A stretch of 64,000 nt of DNA from positions 25,403 through 89,402 of the forward strand of contig JASANZ010002236.1 in assembly GCA_030849805.1 (NCBI GenBank), in the 5' to 3' direction. Origin of the DNA: Sergeia podlipaevii. Its lineage: Eukaryota > Euglenozoa > Kinetoplastea > Trypanosomatida > Trypanosomatidae. The notes beneath the pieces were generated by a model that saw only the letters and a program-made list of their open reading frames with translations, was not told the DNA's origin and did not search any database. This document shows positions 47,908 to 57,699 of the stretch, piece after piece (the first letter of the stretch is position 1; each line of letters begins with the position of its first letter). The translations under genes were made by a program, and so were the position numbers.

Positions 47908-49749
47908 CTACTTGTGACGGCGAGGGCTAGCGATGAGCTCCTTGAGCTCCTTCTTCTTGCGCAGCGCGCGTTCCTCCCTCTCACGCTTCGCCAGAAGGCG
48001 GAGCTCCATCTGCTTCCTGATTTCCTCATGTGAAACAACAATGTCTTCGTCCAGGTCGACCATCAAGCCACCACCGGTCTCCGCTGCACCTAGGTTTGCA
48101 CATGGCAAATCAGCCATCTTCACCAATCGTTGCGCGCTAACGGCGCTATGAGCAGTTGCTGGTGCAAGAGGAAGCAAAAGTGCTGGCTCGTAGCCAAGCT
48201 CGTCACTGCAGAAGGCAGGAGAAATGACCTCGAGTGAGCATTCCGCTGTCTTGGCCGCAAGTGGTGCACTGCTGTTCACTTCGCTGTTGCCGTCATCGTA
48301 GCCTGGGCTGTTGCTGTCACGCACCGCGCGCGTGTCGTGGGCTGAGGTTGCGGCAAGCTCAAGCTTGCGGTGGCGGCTTTGGAAGGCACACAAGATGTGC
48401 GTGGCGCGCTCCTCAATAGTACCAAGAAAGCTGAGCAGGTTGGTATCCGTGCAGGACACGCCATTGGCGTTAGGGTTGTTGTCAATTGAAGTGCAACCGA
48501 TCTGAGTGCAAACGTCTTCGGTAGTGCTGACAGTAGTTGCCATGGCGTCGCGAAGTTGGCCTATGCTGAGCTGAATATTCTCAAGGCTCTCCTCGGTGGT
48601 CGCAAGCTTCTCTTCGAGCTGCTTAATGAGGCGACGCTGGTACATCTCACTCTCACCCTCCTCGGAAAGGAGCATCTTGAGATCCTTGATCTCATCCATC
48701 AGGGACTCCCTGGTGGAAGTCAACTCGTTAATGAATTTGTACAGAGAGAAATTGCTATCCCCTAGACGCAGGAACTCCTGCCGGATCGCATCCATGTCTT
48801 CCTCACGAAGGGATTCGTGGATCTGGTTCATGATGTCAGTAATGGTACCTACCTCGCGGTCTACCGCGAGCACGTTTGTAGGTGCTCCACTCTCGCTCTC
48901 CGCATCATCACTACACAAAGTGCCGCTGTGCTGACTGTTGTTGGCAAAGCTCAGTGTTGCCCCCTGAATGTTACCATCTGCCATACGGCTCTCAAACTCG
49001 TACTCACGCGCCTCTAGCTCGAGTTGCAGGTTAGTCTGGTTCTCGCGCATCGCCTTGATCTCCAGCATCGCCGCGTCCATCTCGCGCACTTGCTCACTGT
49101 ACATCTGCTGCTGCTCTGCAATAGCGCGCTGGAGCTGGTCTGCCTGGCGCAAGTACTCGTCACGCTCGTCCATATCGCGATTGGACTGCTCAATACGATC
49201 CGCCATGATGCGCTTCTTACTCCGCAAGTCATCCTCCATGCGCTTGTGCACTCGCTGAAACACGCGACGCTCCTCGCGAATGATATCAATCTGATCACGT
49301 AAATCCTTGTTGTAGGAGAGCGCATCGTTAAACTTGCCCAGAGCCTGGTCCAGGCGGTTCTCAAGAATGTCCACCTGACGCTGCACCGCGTCCGCCTGCT
49401 CCTTCTCCACGTTCACGCCACCCTTCATCTTACGGCTGTGCAGCAGATCGATGCGCGCGAGCTGGTAGCGCTTGGTCAAGTCATTCTTGCGCATCTTCTC
49501 AAATTGATAACGACGCTCAAGGGCATCCACCTCGCCTTGTAAGGTGGCTAGCTTGTCCGCCTTGACATAGTCGTAGTGAGTGCCAGAGATTGCAGCAATT
49601 TCCTTCTTGAGCTGCTCATTCTCCTCATCCAAGTTCCTAATTTGTTCCATCTGGCGTGCCGACTGCGCCTGGCCGTGAATAATGCCATCAGCAATCTGCG
49701 AGCGACGCATCGAGTCCGACTCGCCGAAGCTCCTCTTGGAGACCGACAT
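47908..49749 (-). CDS. Outer dynein arm docking complex coiled-coil protein (CCDC114/CCDC63/ODA1 family)
   Basis: A 613-residue coiled-coil protein predicted to anchor outer dynein arms to the doublet microtubules of the flagellum. The N-terminal block matches this family: LERRYQFEKMRKNDLTKRY, ARIDLLHSRKMKGG, then DILENRLDQALGKFNDALSY and RDQIDIIREERRVFQ, followed by long heptad stretches to about 250. A second coiled coil runs at about 300-400. The region 400-560 is less ordered and may be lineage-specific, and the end is a basic Arg/Glu/Lys helix. Length is close to the Chlamydomonas DC2/ODA1 and human CCDC114 proteins (about 550-670). The ATG at 49749 follows a long CT-rich tract (complement of about 49801-49840) and an AG at 49787. 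The stop is TAG. Confidence 0.85.
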   Translation of the reverse strand: MSVSKRSFGESDSMRRSQIADGIIHGQAQSARQMEQIRNLDEENEQLKKEIAAISGTHYDYVKADKLATLQGEVDALERRYQFEKMRKNDLTKRYQLARIDLLHSRKMKGGVNVEKEQADAVQRQVDILENRLDQALGKFNDALSYNKDLRDQIDIIREERRVFQRVHKRMEDDLRSKKRIMADRIEQSNRDMDERDEYLRQADQLQRAIAEQQQMYSEQVREMDAAMLEIKAMRENQTNLQLELEAREYEFESRMADGNIQGATLSFANNSQHSGTLCSDDAESESGAPTNVLAVDREVGTITDIMNQIHESLREEDMDAIRQEFLRLGDSNFSLYKFINELTSTRESLMDEIKDLKMLLSEEGESEMYQRRLIKQLEEKLATTEESLENIQLSIGQLRDAMATTVSTTEDVCTQIGCTSIDNNPNANGVSCTDTNLLSFLGTIEERATHILCAFQSRHRKLELAATSAHDTRAVRDSNSPGYDDGNSEVNSSAPLAAKTAECSLEVISPAFCSDELGYEPALLLPLAPATAHSAVSAQRLVKMADLPCANLGAAETGGGLMVDLDEDIVVSHEEIRKQMELRLLAKREREERALRKKKELKELIASPRRHK

Positions 49750-50444
49750 GGCTGCTGACGATTGTCTCTCGCCCTAAATGTTTTCCTATGAGATAATGCA
49801 AAGGAGAAAAGAATACGAAAAAGAAAAAGTAAAAAGGAGAATAATGATAAAAATTGATAACAGAGAGTTGATAGTAAAGAGCAGTAGCAAGTATTACTTT
49901 TTTAATGCATACACGAGCATCTACACAAAAAAAAAAAACTGTTTCTTTAAAAAAAAAAAATGCATGGTTCAAATAAATGTTAATTGCAGCTCAGCCTTGT
50001 ACGCTACCCGTGTATTTTTCATCCTCCTCTTTTTTCTTTGACTGGTTTGTTTTTCTACCCTGTCGACCCATTGCTGTGCATTTACGTGCTATATGCCTCA
50101 GTTTTGGTTGGTTGGTTTTCTTTTTCAGATCGCTTTTGCGGCAGTGATAAGCATTATTTCCCCTTTAAGAAAGAAAAATAGAAGGAAAGAGAGTGCAACG
50201 TGTATCATTGTTCAATCGAAACTCATCATCAGCCCTCCTTCCTCCCCCTCTCTTCGCAAACAAAAATATAATAATGATAGTAAAAAGCAAAAGGCAAAAA
50301 AAAAGTAAAAGCAGCCCAACAGCAAAAAGCGCAAGAATAAATCTTTGAGGCAAACTATTTATCAAGACTGCGCGAGCACAAGCACAGAAAGGGGGAAGAG
50401 AAAGCACGGTGTCCGCTGTCCGCCTGCGCGCGTCACCCTCATTC
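49750..50444. promoter_or_regulatory. Gap upstream of the docking complex gene
   Basis: No gene is seen. A strong pyrimidine tract on the coding strand and an AG at 49787 give a leader of about 36 bases without an upstream ATG. A runs lie at 49927-49939 and 49949-49960. The rest includes the 3' UTR of the protease gene. Confidence 0.5.
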
Positions 50445-53400
50445 TTACTTCTCTATGCGTTCATAGCACAGTATATACGCGCCTTGGGACAACGGGCATT
50501 CGCTTTTTTCAAGCGTTGCGTTAGAATCATTGTAGTGCACCCACTGCTCCACAGAGTCGTTGAATGCAGAACTGGTGTAGTGGCCGTAGTTAAGCGAACC
50601 GCTGTGATACACAATGCCCTTAAGACGATAGTTTGTCTGCTGCTTCAGCATCGCAGCCTCGGGATCCAGGTAAGGCGCAAGATCAAGCTCCTGGGGAAAG
50701 GTGACGTTGGTGTTGTTCTTGTCCGTCCAGTACGCGTTGCGCATCTTGAAACGCTTGAAGGAAATGATGAGGCACGGCGGCGTACGGAACATCGCGCGTA
50801 GCACGCGCGTCTCGCGGAACTCCTTGCACTTGGGGCAATACCATGCATCCTCGCCAGAGAGCGTGTCAGGCATAGTTGAGCGAACCAAACATTCGTTCAG
50901 CGTGCAGGACGCATCGCTGTCGCTGGCATCGCCTCTTCCCCCATTTCGCCAGTTAGAAGACGAGTAAGGAGAGACTTCCGTGACTTGCAGCGGCTTCGGG
51001 TGCTGTGGAATAGCCGTGCTGCAGTCATATTGAAGAAACACGCACACATTTGTCGTGGTGGTGGATGAAGCCGTCGCCGACGCCGCTACTGCGCCTTGGT
51101 CACCCTTCTCCATCTCATTCCCACCAGCAGAAGCACAAGAAGACCCCACAGCAGTAGCCAGCGCTGCAGCCCAGCCAGCCTCCTCCAGGTCTTTTGGGAC
51201 GTCCACCGTACTAAAACGAACTTTAGCACGCACATTTGGTTGACGTGGCGGCGAAGTCACGGGCGCTACCCCTGAAGCAGCGTTGCTATACTGTCCGTCG
51301 TTGCTGGTGTACACGTCATCCTCGTATGTGAGGGGAACCGCATGATCCAGTGCGATAGGCTTCAACCAGAGAGAAGAAAGTTCCCTGCCACGATGGATTA
51401 AGCGCGTACGCAGAGGCGCGAGAGCCGGCGCCTCTTCTGCTGCGGCTAGTACCTCCTCCTCTTCTTTGCCATTGGCATCGGCTGCGCAGCTGGCAATGTC
51501 CAAAATCTCCTCCACGAACACAGCGGGAGTACTGCACAAAAATTGGTCATAGTCCGCATCACTCTTCAGGTAGTACCAGAAGCGGTACCGTGGAGTGGCA
51601 CCAGTAGTCTCCGCGGTCGATGAAGATGCAATGGAAACCTCCGCATGCGCAAGCTTTTCCGGTGCATCGCTTACCAGTTCCCTTAGTGTGTATGTGCATA
51701 CTGCCCAGGCATATACTGGACCGCAACTACTCGTTGGTACCTCAAGTATCTCTACGCGCCAGTCAAAGGAGCCTCCACCTCCCGACGTGGTCCGTGGCAC
51801 CAAGTCCTGGCCTGCCGCCTCCTCCTCAGCCTCTACATTTCCACCACGCTGCTCACTCCCTGGCACACCCCTAGTGGATGTGGCGCATGGAACAGCACCT
51901 GCGGCTGCCTTACAAACAACTGAGGAGATGCCAACGTCAGCTTCGATTGCCTTTCTGACCGCAGAACACAAACGCTCTACACTGAGCGTACCATCCGACT
52001 CTTCCTCCACCTGCTTGCCAAGTGCGACTGTGTAGCACAGGCGCTCAGACATAGGTACAAATTTAGCCTCCTTGCTATCTTGGTCAAAAACGCGGATGTT
52101 AACGAGCACCGTAAAGGAAACCATGCGCTTCGCTGGAGGTTCTTTGATGTTAAGTGAAAGTGTCAAGTTATTGTCAAATACAATGCTGTGCTCGCTGCAG
52201 GTGAGACACGTAAACACCGTCTTGGATTGATGGAAAAACAACTCAGGAACAAAGCTGCAATTATTGATGAGAAAGTTTTCCCAAAATAAGGTCGATAGCT
52301 GCACTAGTGGGATCTGTTTGTCTGATTCCAAGCGCTCCCGGTACTTCTTTCCAGTCACGGGATTGACTTCCTCGTGAACGCGGTCAAGCAGTACCTCGAT
52401 AAACTCATTCGCGTCTTGCTGCTGAGAGCCGTCAAAGCGAACTACCTTTCTGCCAATCGCGTCCTTCAGGTCCCTCGTCTCGGCATAATAGTTCTGCCCT
52501 GACCACAGATCCATCATCACTTTGATAAAGTTGCGTGTAATAAAGCAATCTGGGAACCGTGATGTGGGCAAGGCAAGCAGCAAGCGGCGAAAGGACGTTA
52601 AATTTGACAAGCACTGAAGCGCACTGTTCATGTAGCATGTGTTCCCCACGTTGGTGAGTCCACACACACCGCACCGAGCCACAGTCTCCGCTGTCACAAA
52701 GGAATCTGCATCCGTCTCGGTGGCAGTTGCGAGACGCACATCCAGGCGAAGGTACGGCTCCTCCTTCATCATTGTCTTCCAGCTATCTATCTTGTCTGCG
52801 TGGCTGGCTATCACCTTCGTCTCAAACTCCTTGATCAGCATATGAAGAGAAAGATTCAGCAAGTCGCCCGTCACCACCACTGGGGGTAAATACCGGTCAT
52901 TCAGAATCGCTTTGGCGGCAATATGAAGCGTGTTGGTCCCGTTAATGGCTGCTTTCCACTTAGCACACTCCTCCGATGCCAGAGCTTCCGCCTCTTCAGC
53001 GTTGTTGAGTGCCACGCGGAGAACCTCATTAACGTCAGACATCAAGATCGCCTCCTTCTCCGTGACATTGCACTCCTCCGTCACCGTTGTCCCGTCGTCA
53101 TCCACACTTTGTGTGATGAAGTGCACATCAATGCCGATTTCGCGTGGCTCTGTGGCTTGCAAAAAGTCCTCCCGAAGATCAAAGTTGCCATACATCATGT
53201 ACCGCGGACCGCCACCAAACATTGGATACAAGAAATCAAACAAGCGATCTGGCACAACGTCGTAGCTTCTAGCTAATTCATCCTTCTCCACCTTCATCCA
53301 GTGTTTATTGGGATCACAAGGGGAAATGGACACGCAAGAAAAAGTATCAATCGGTCCCGGCGCCTGCGGTAATGCACATGTCTCTCTTTCATTCTCAGAG

Positions 53401-54371
53401 AGCTTGCTCATCTCGGCAATCCACTGGAGCAACGCACGTAGCCAAGATTTAGGCACTACCACACCCTTCGGGAAGCCCTCGTCATTGGTAAGAAGGTTGA
53501 TGCTTGTACAGAGAACATAAATCTGATAAGAAAAGTATTCCACAGTAAGCAAGCTCGCAACCTCTTGCTTCCAGAGAAGATTGACGTCTTTTCCAGGGTT
53601 GCGTCGCAAAAACTGATAAAAGGGGAAGAAAGAAACACACCACTCTAGTGCATCCCCACATAGTGCCATGTCGATATTTTGAAGCAGCGATGATGCACTG
53701 CTTGCCACCGGAAAGGTGTCTGGGAGGGCAGCAATCCTCTGCTCCATCGCTCTATCACTTGCTTCCTTCACCTCTGCAGCGTAAAGAAAGCGGTGTGTAC
53801 GGCCATAACCTTTGGGTGTCACCGCATTGGCTGTCTGACGCTGTAACTCCCTGATGAAGACCGTGTCCACGGCCTTGGCACTGACGGTGGCAAGTTGAGA
53901 CGCGTCGCTGCAGCGAAGGAAACCCTTGGCTACAATCTCCGTGGCTAGCACACCGCATATGATCCCAGTGGCGGTACGGAACCACGGCACGCTAAACTCA
54001 ATAAAGTCTACGGGGAGTGGCGTCGCTGGGATAGCGCTGCAGTATGTCGGAAGATTTCTTGGGGCCTGAAGATTGCCATCGTTCGTCACACAGATGGAAA
54101 ATTCCTCGCCAATCAGCCTCGCCATCTCTTCCACGTAACTCCCGAGCAGGTCCTCAGCGCTTCTCTCCTTGTCATCTTTACTGCGCTCGTCATCGCCTTC
54201 GTTGCCACCGTCGCCGCTTGAATAGGCAGCGTTGCTATAGTGCGGCCTCCTCCTATTAGTCCATGCGTGCGTTGTGTGGCCCTTGAAATGGTCACCCGAT
54301 GAACTGCTACTGCTGAAATTTTCGCTTATATTTGTGTCACTGCCACTCCCACCCTTCGACGACGTGCTCAT
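50445..54371 (-). CDS. Ubiquitin-specific protease (C19/USP), 1308 aa
   Basis: A cysteine deubiquitinase. The catalytic Cys box GLTNVGNTCYMNSALQCL lies near residue 570-588 and the His box near 1255-1275 (GSLNYGHYTSSAF, then WVHYNDSNATLE). Two CXXC pairs (FTCLTCSEH near 724 and YCPKCKEF near 1177) form the zinc-binding finger. Between them an insert of about 400 residues, Ala/Ser/Glu-rich with a partly ordered core, divides the domain, a layout seen in the USP4/11/15 group. The N-terminal 550 residues include FDFLYPMFGGGPRYMMYG and a charged helical part, possibly a divergent DUSP/Ubl region; I could not name it. The ATG at 54371 is the first, with a candidate acceptor AG at 54447. The stop is TAA. 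Confidence 0.92.
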   Translation of the reverse strand: MSTSSKGGSGSDTNISENFSSSSSSGDHFKGHTTHAWTNRRRPHYSNAAYSSGDGGNEGDDERSKDDKERSAEDLLGSYVEEMARLIGEEFSICVTNDGNLQAPRNLPTYCSAIPATPLPVDFIEFSVPWFRTATGIICGVLATEIVAKGFLRCSDASQLATVSAKAVDTVFIRELQRQTANAVTPKGYGRTHRFLYAAEVKEASDRAMEQRIAALPDTFPVASSASSLLQNIDMALCGDALEWCVSFFPFYQFLRRNPGKDVNLLWKQEVASLLTVEYFSYQIYVLCTSINLLTNDEGFPKGVVVPKSWLRALLQWIAEMSKLSENERETCALPQAPGPIDTFSCVSISPCDPNKHWMKVEKDELARSYDVVPDRLFDFLYPMFGGGPRYMMYGNFDLREDFLQATEPREIGIDVHFITQSVDDDGTTVTEECNVTEKEAILMSDVNEVLRVALNNAEEAEALASEECAKWKAAINGTNTLHIAAKAILNDRYLPPVVVTGDLLNLSLHMLIKEFETKVIASHADKIDSWKTMMKEEPYLRLDVRLATATETDADSFVTAETVARCGVCGLTNVGNTCYMNSALQCLSNLTSFRRLLLALPTSRFPDCFITRNFIKVMMDLWSGQNYYAETRDLKDAIGRKVVRFDGSQQQDANEFIEVLLDRVHEEVNPVTGKKYRERLESDKQIPLVQLSTLFWENFLINNCSFVPELFFHQSKTVFTCLTCSEHSIVFDNNLTLSLNIKEPPAKRMVSFTVLVNIRVFDQDSKEAKFVPMSERLCYTVALGKQVEEESDGTLSVERLCSAVRKAIEADVGISSVVCKAAAGAVPCATSTRGVPGSEQRGGNVEAEEEAAGQDLVPRTTSGGGGSFDWRVEILEVPTSSCGPVYAWAVCTYTLRELVSDAPEKLAHAEVSIASSSTAETTGATPRYRFWYYLKSDADYDQFLCSTPAVFVEEILDIASCAADANGKEEEEVLAAAEEAPALAPLRTRLIHRGRELSSLWLKPIALDHAVPLTYEDDVYTSNDGQYSNAASGVAPVTSPPRQPNVRAKVRFSTVDVPKDLEEAGWAAALATAVGSSCASAGGNEMEKGDQGAVAASATASSTTTTNVCVFLQYDCSTAIPQHPKPLQVTEVSPYSSSNWRNGGRGDASDSDASCTLNECLVRSTMPDTLSGEDAWYCPKCKEFRETRVLRAMFRTPPCLIISFKRFKMRNAYWTDKNNTNVTFPQELDLAPYLDPEAAMLKQQTNYRLKGIVYHSGSLNYGHYTSSAFNDSVEQWVHYNDSNATLEKSECPLSQGAYILCYERIEK

Positions 54372-55107
54372 CCTTCGAGAGATTAAGGTATCAAGTGCCG
54401 ATCTTTCTTCTTCTCTTTCTCAAGATGATATTTTGCCGTGGTGCGCTTGCAATGGGTTCAACACAGAAATAAAAAAGATGCTCTGTGTATATGTGTATAT
54501 CTGTGTATGTGTGCGACCACCAGTAAACGCGCAAAGTACGTGTCACACACACACAGCAGGTGCCTACGTAGGAGAATGCGGTCAATATATAAGCTACTAG
54601 CCAAGAGCCACGTCGGGATAGAAGCACAGGTAAAGTACGTTTCGCTTCGACTATACTTTTTGCCGTTTTTGATGATGTTGCTATTGTATTCGTTTTTCTA
54701 TTTGCAGTCGTGAGCAGCTGTGCACTCAATCGACTACAACAAAGCAAAATGTATGTTTTGTTAATTTTTTAACAAAAATTCTCCATCAACATCACATAGT
54801 TAGCAAAAGTGAGAGAAAAAGGAGCAAAAGAAAATTTACCGTTAAGCCAAAGCATAAGCCGAAAAAAAACTCTCCCTTCTCACCATTTCGTGTATCACGT
54901 TCACTTCACCTTTCAAAAAAAAAAAGTTAGCTAATAGTCTACTTTTTCTGTGCTGTTATAAACCACACTTTTTGTAGCCAGATGTTCACTCGTAGAAAGA
55001 AAAAAAAAAAACTGTACTAGCCTCACACGATAGCCCGATATCACAGCAGTACCATTTCCTCTCTTCCTCACTCTAATATCATCTAATCTCTTTTATTCTT
55101 GCAATTA
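54372..55107. promoter_or_regulatory. Gap upstream of the protease gene
   Basis: No gene is seen. A CTTTTTTATTTCTG tract on the coding strand and an AG at 54447 are a plausible acceptor, with no ATG before 54371. TG/CA-rich patches at 54484-54512 and 54543-54555. The rest is A-rich and contains the FG-GAP gene's 3' UTR. Confidence 0.45.
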
Positions 55108-57291
55108 TTAGTCTGTGGCTCGCTTGAATGCAACAGCAGGAGGCTTCTCAGACGACGCAGTGGATGTACCTGTAAAAGGTACTGGTGAAGCCTCTGCGGG
55201 GTCGTCCTCTCCACGGAATACCTCGCGCGCCGCAAATAAAAGCACCAGCAGTGCAATCATGAGCACCATGAGGGAGGAGATTGCGTCAGAGGAGGCCTGG
55301 GTACTACCGAGGAATCCGTATATGTGCTTGGATGTAACAATAATAAGATCATTTGTGCCATCACCATTGAAATCACCGACGATTGCAGGCGCGACGGGAG
55401 GCTCATCAAGCCCCACACTGCGCACTACCTTCCCTGATCGGGTCGCAATTGCGGATATAGAGTGCTCCCCTACTGCCAAGATGTACGGGTTAGTGTGCCG
55501 GTATCGCAGGTTGCCACCACTCACGTAGTCGGTGTCATCCGCGATGCTGATTTGACGCAAGGAGTAGGTGGCCAGGTGCGGAAAAGGCTTTCTGCGGAGA
55601 TCCTTCTCAACCGCGAGTCCGCGGTTCATTCCTACCTCCCCTTGCTCCTCCTGCTCGATGGCAGAAGAAAAGTCCGACGAAGTCTGCGCACGCCACATCA
55701 CACGCCGACGCGAAGGATCAGTGCACGTGACGAGCCCTGTGTCCGTCATAAATACAGCAAAGCGCTCAACGCTGTAGAGGCCATCTCCCTTTGACGCAAA
55801 CGTTTGCACAACCAATGGCGTCACGCCACGGGTACTCTGGCTCACAATGTTGCTGCTTCCCAAGAGCTCCAGTTTAATGACACGCCTAGACACCTCATCG
55901 CCGCGCTTGTCTCCATCGATGAAGCGGTGAATAAAGTCGAGGTTTCCAAAGAATCCCACCGTGTCGCATATAGTCGCGTTGTATACCTCATCTTCTGCTA
56001 CAGGAGAACCAGTGGTAATCATGCCTAGACAGTCCAGCTGATAGGTCTCAGCCGCTTGTGCACCAGACGCGCTGCCAAACTTCGTTGAGATCGCGTCAAT
56101 GTGAAAGTCGTCATTGATATCGTCGTAGTAAGTGCTGCCGGACTTCAGTGGAAGAACGCTGGTCAGGCTGGCGCCCATGAACATGTGAATTACCTCAAAG
56201 CCAGACTTGCTATGGTAGACAAAGGCGTTCGCCTTCCTGCGCAGCGCCTTCTTGGGTTTATTCTTGCTTCGCCTCTTTATCCGCGCCAGTGCCTGGGATT
56301 TCCACTTTGAAAGCTTTTCACCAAGCACGCTGTAATCCTCTTTATTCATATGAATCACGCTATTCCCATAGTTGTAAGTACCGTGGCCCGACTTCACGTT
56401 TAGCTTCTTTTTGCCCTTGGCTCGAAACAGTGTGTGTGGGCGTAACTGCGTGTCCCAGGGGTGCCTATAGTAGTGCGGCAAGGCAGCAATAACCGCCTCA
56501 CGAAACGTGGTCCATGGCTGCTCAAACTTGTGACCTTCTAGTGAGTTGTGCGCTCGATCAGTGCGCTGCACAGTCGCGACAGCACCTTTTAACAGTGCTG
56601 CCGCTTCGACCTCTTCCGTGCCTGCGGTAACGTTATGCGCCTCTCGTACGACGTCGTTCATCGCGTTCTCCGCGTCAGAGACGTGCATCCAGCGGATTTT
56701 GCCATTGCTTCCGTTAACAGCAACAAACAGTGTCACGATATTTTTGTATTCGTCAAGAACGCGCGCTGCTACACAGACAATACCCTCATCCTCTGTATAG
56801 ACGCGCTCAGGCACCACAGAAATAGAAGCAATTTTCAGGTTTGACATCTCTGACCTCTTCGCAATGGATACCTCCCATAGTACCTTCAAATCCTCATCCA
56901 ACGCATATAGCTTGTAGGACATCGTTAGCACAGCTACAATCTTCTGAGTTGAGTTGGCACTGAGCCTACCCGCTCCAATACCTACAATGCTCTCAGAGAA
57001 AACGTGCTCTTTGCCTGCCTTCAAAGGAATAAAACTGTTTTCAATGTTTCGCTTAACGTCGTTCGTGTTGAACGAGGCGAGCACGCCTGTCACCGTTGTC
57101 GCTACAAGCACAGGTTTGCCATCACCTTTGAAGTCGACGATGAGAGGCTTTGGCATGAGGTACTTCTCAAGCGTATAAGAAGAAATAGGAATTTTAAATC
57201 CTCTCTGAAAATTAAGCGCGCCTTCCTGCGACCATCCAATAATGCACAAAAGCAGTGCAATTGCAACTATCACAATATCACGAATGCGCAT
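55108..57291 (-). CDS. FG-GAP repeat (integrin-alpha-like) type I membrane protein
   Basis: A 727-residue protein with an N-terminal signal sequence (MRIRDIVIVAIALLLCIIGW), a long lumenal or extracellular part, one membrane helix near 665-685 (SSLMVLMIALLVLLFAAREV) and a short cytoplasmic tail. Beta-propeller FG-GAP elements are visible at both ends: PLIVDFKGDGKPVLVATT near residue 50 and VGDFNGDGTNDLIIVTSKH near 635, with a calcium-type DxNxDGxxD pattern in the second and DINDDFHIDAI in the middle. A very basic stretch (RIKRRSKNKPKKALRRK) near 330-350 is odd for a propeller and may be a surface loop. Related proteins are named integrin-alpha-like in trypanosomatids, though no true integrins exist there. 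An AG at 57298 sits six bases before the ATG, so the GTG 11 codons upstream cannot be used. The stop is TAA. Confidence 0.82.
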   Translation of the reverse strand: MRIRDIVIVAIALLLCIIGWSQEGALNFQRGFKIPISSYTLEKYLMPKPLIVDFKGDGKPVLVATTVTGVLASFNTNDVKRNIENSFIPLKAGKEHVFSESIVGIGAGRLSANSTQKIVAVLTMSYKLYALDEDLKVLWEVSIAKRSEMSNLKIASISVVPERVYTEDEGIVCVAARVLDEYKNIVTLFVAVNGSNGKIRWMHVSDAENAMNDVVREAHNVTAGTEEVEAAALLKGAVATVQRTDRAHNSLEGHKFEQPWTTFREAVIAALPHYYRHPWDTQLRPHTLFRAKGKKKLNVKSGHGTYNYGNSVIHMNKEDYSVLGEKLSKWKSQALARIKRRSKNKPKKALRRKANAFVYHSKSGFEVIHMFMGASLTSVLPLKSGSTYYDDINDDFHIDAISTKFGSASGAQAAETYQLDCLGMITTGSPVAEDEVYNATICDTVGFFGNLDFIHRFIDGDKRGDEVSRRVIKLELLGSSNIVSQSTRGVTPLVVQTFASKGDGLYSVERFAVFMTDTGLVTCTDPSRRRVMWRAQTSSDFSSAIEQEEQGEVGMNRGLAVEKDLRRKPFPHLATYSLRQISIADDTDYVSGGNLRYRHTNPYILAVGEHSISAIATRSGKVVRSVGLDEPPVAPAIVGDFNGDGTNDLIIVTSKHIYGFLGSTQASSDAISSLMVLMIALLVLLFAAREVFRGEDDPAEASPVPFTGTSTASSEKPPAVAFKRATD

Positions 57292-57699
57292 TTTTGCTAA
57301 GGGGAAAGTGAGAGAGGGGAACACGAATAAGCAAATGCAGGTAGTATGTACAGCCCCTTCTTTCCTGTGCTTTGGGGGGAGAAAAAAGAAAAAAGAAAAG
57401 TGAATACTTAGGTGGTACGAACTCCGTAAGTGCTAAATATTTTGTAGAAATGGGTTTCAAAAAAAAAAAATTGTTTGTAGCAAAATGGAAAGAGTAAAAG
57501 AAAAAAAAAGAAAAATTACAGAAATGAGCGCAGAGCATCAACGCAGAAGCACTTAGCACGAAAGAAATGCAAACGCAAATACATGTTGTTTATTTATTTT
57601 TCGTTGACTACACCTCTGTGTAAAAGCATAGCAACAAAATAGCAACAAAAATATCAAGGAAGAAATCTACTTGATAAATGTGAAGGCAGAAAGAATCAA
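57292..57699. promoter_or_regulatory. Gap upstream of the FG-GAP gene
   Basis: No gene is seen. A CTCTCTCACTTTCCCCTTAG signal on the coding strand (AG at 57298) is one of the clearest acceptors in the window. The rest is A-rich, with the 3' UTR of the next gene from about 57600. Confidence 0.6.
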
